Below are positions 63,962 through 64,000 of a DNA stretch of 64,000 bases, piece after piece. Made by a program: the position numbers and the translations under genes. Position 1 is the stretch's first letter. Each line of letters starts with the position of its first letter. The notes under the pieces were generated by a model, which was not told where the DNA came from, searched no databases, and saw nothing but the letters and a program-made list of their open reading frames with translations. Origin of the DNA: Photobacterium alginatilyticum (GTDB lineage: Bacteria > Pseudomonadota > Gammaproteobacteria > Enterobacterales > Vibrionaceae); NCBI RefSeq assembly GCF_009910675.1, contig NZ_RSEJ01000008.1, forward strand, positions 124,001 to 188,000. The letters run 5' to 3'.

Positions 63962-64000
63962 AGGATCTGATTTCAAATTGAGTGATGGACAGACGATATT

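Overview
The window is a contiguous stretch of chromosome from a marine gamma-proteobacterium of the Vibrionaceae, most likely Photobacterium or a near relative. The main evidence is the divergent htpG / toxRS pair, two porins of the OmpU/OmpH/OmpL type, a nagE / nagBAC locus with Vibrio-type gene order, and chemotaxis, D-serine and ascorbate loci typical of the group. Genus is an inference from protein resemblance only. Almost all genes look intact. I see no tRNA, rRNA, CRISPR array, prophage or transposase gene.

Region by region. (1) 1-6.8 kb: the start of glnS (minus, runs off the left edge), then nagE divergent from nagB-nagA-nagC, which together import and catabolise N-acetylglucosamine under NagC and CRP control. 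(2) 6.9-15.98 kb: a CPA2 cation/proton antiporter, asnB, gsk, hemH, adk and htpG, followed by (3) toxR-toxS and a porin. (4) 19.2-23.9 kb: recR-ybaB-dnaX, apt, ybaN-like and an unlisted 38-residue membrane protein. dnaX carries an in-phase A AAA AAG slippery site followed by a -1-frame stop, as in the E. coli tau/gamma frameshift. (5) 24.1-33.1 kb: a DksA-like zinc-finger protein, a YccT-like protein, a second porin with phased ToxR-type boxes upstream, dinG, a TSUP transporter, priC, an HDAC-like enzyme, ybaM, and a coiled-coil lipoprotein.

(6) 33.1-41.9 kb is a metal-resistance island. A MerR/CueR-type promoter (19-bp spacer holding a palindrome) precedes a Cys/His-rich exported protein, a CusC-like outer-membrane factor, a CusB fused to a CusF domain and a Met/His tail, CusA, and a CopI-like cupredoxin whose N-terminus repeats the same Met-Asp-His motif. 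It is followed by a CDF metal exporter with its own MarR-type regulator and a clear candidate operator. (7) 42-48.2 kb: a glycerophosphodiester phosphodiesterase, an LpxM-like acyltransferase, a tandem ACT protein and two divergent chemoreceptors.

(8) 48.2-54.7 kb is the least understood part: two outer-membrane barrel-like proteins, a large lipoprotein, a radical-SAM enzyme with features recalling the MJ0619/Tes class, and a small membrane-anchored protein. (9) 54.9-58.8 kb: dsdA-dsdX with divergent dsdC for D-serine use. (10) 58.8-59.1 kb: a 284-bp element with perfect 24-bp terminal inverted repeats, probably a miniature non-autonomous element. (11) 59.1-64 kb: an L-ascorbate (ula) cluster (ulaR paralogue, ulaG, a HAD phosphatase, ulaE, ulaR) in which two UlaR-type repressors flank the catabolic genes; the PTS genes are not in the window.
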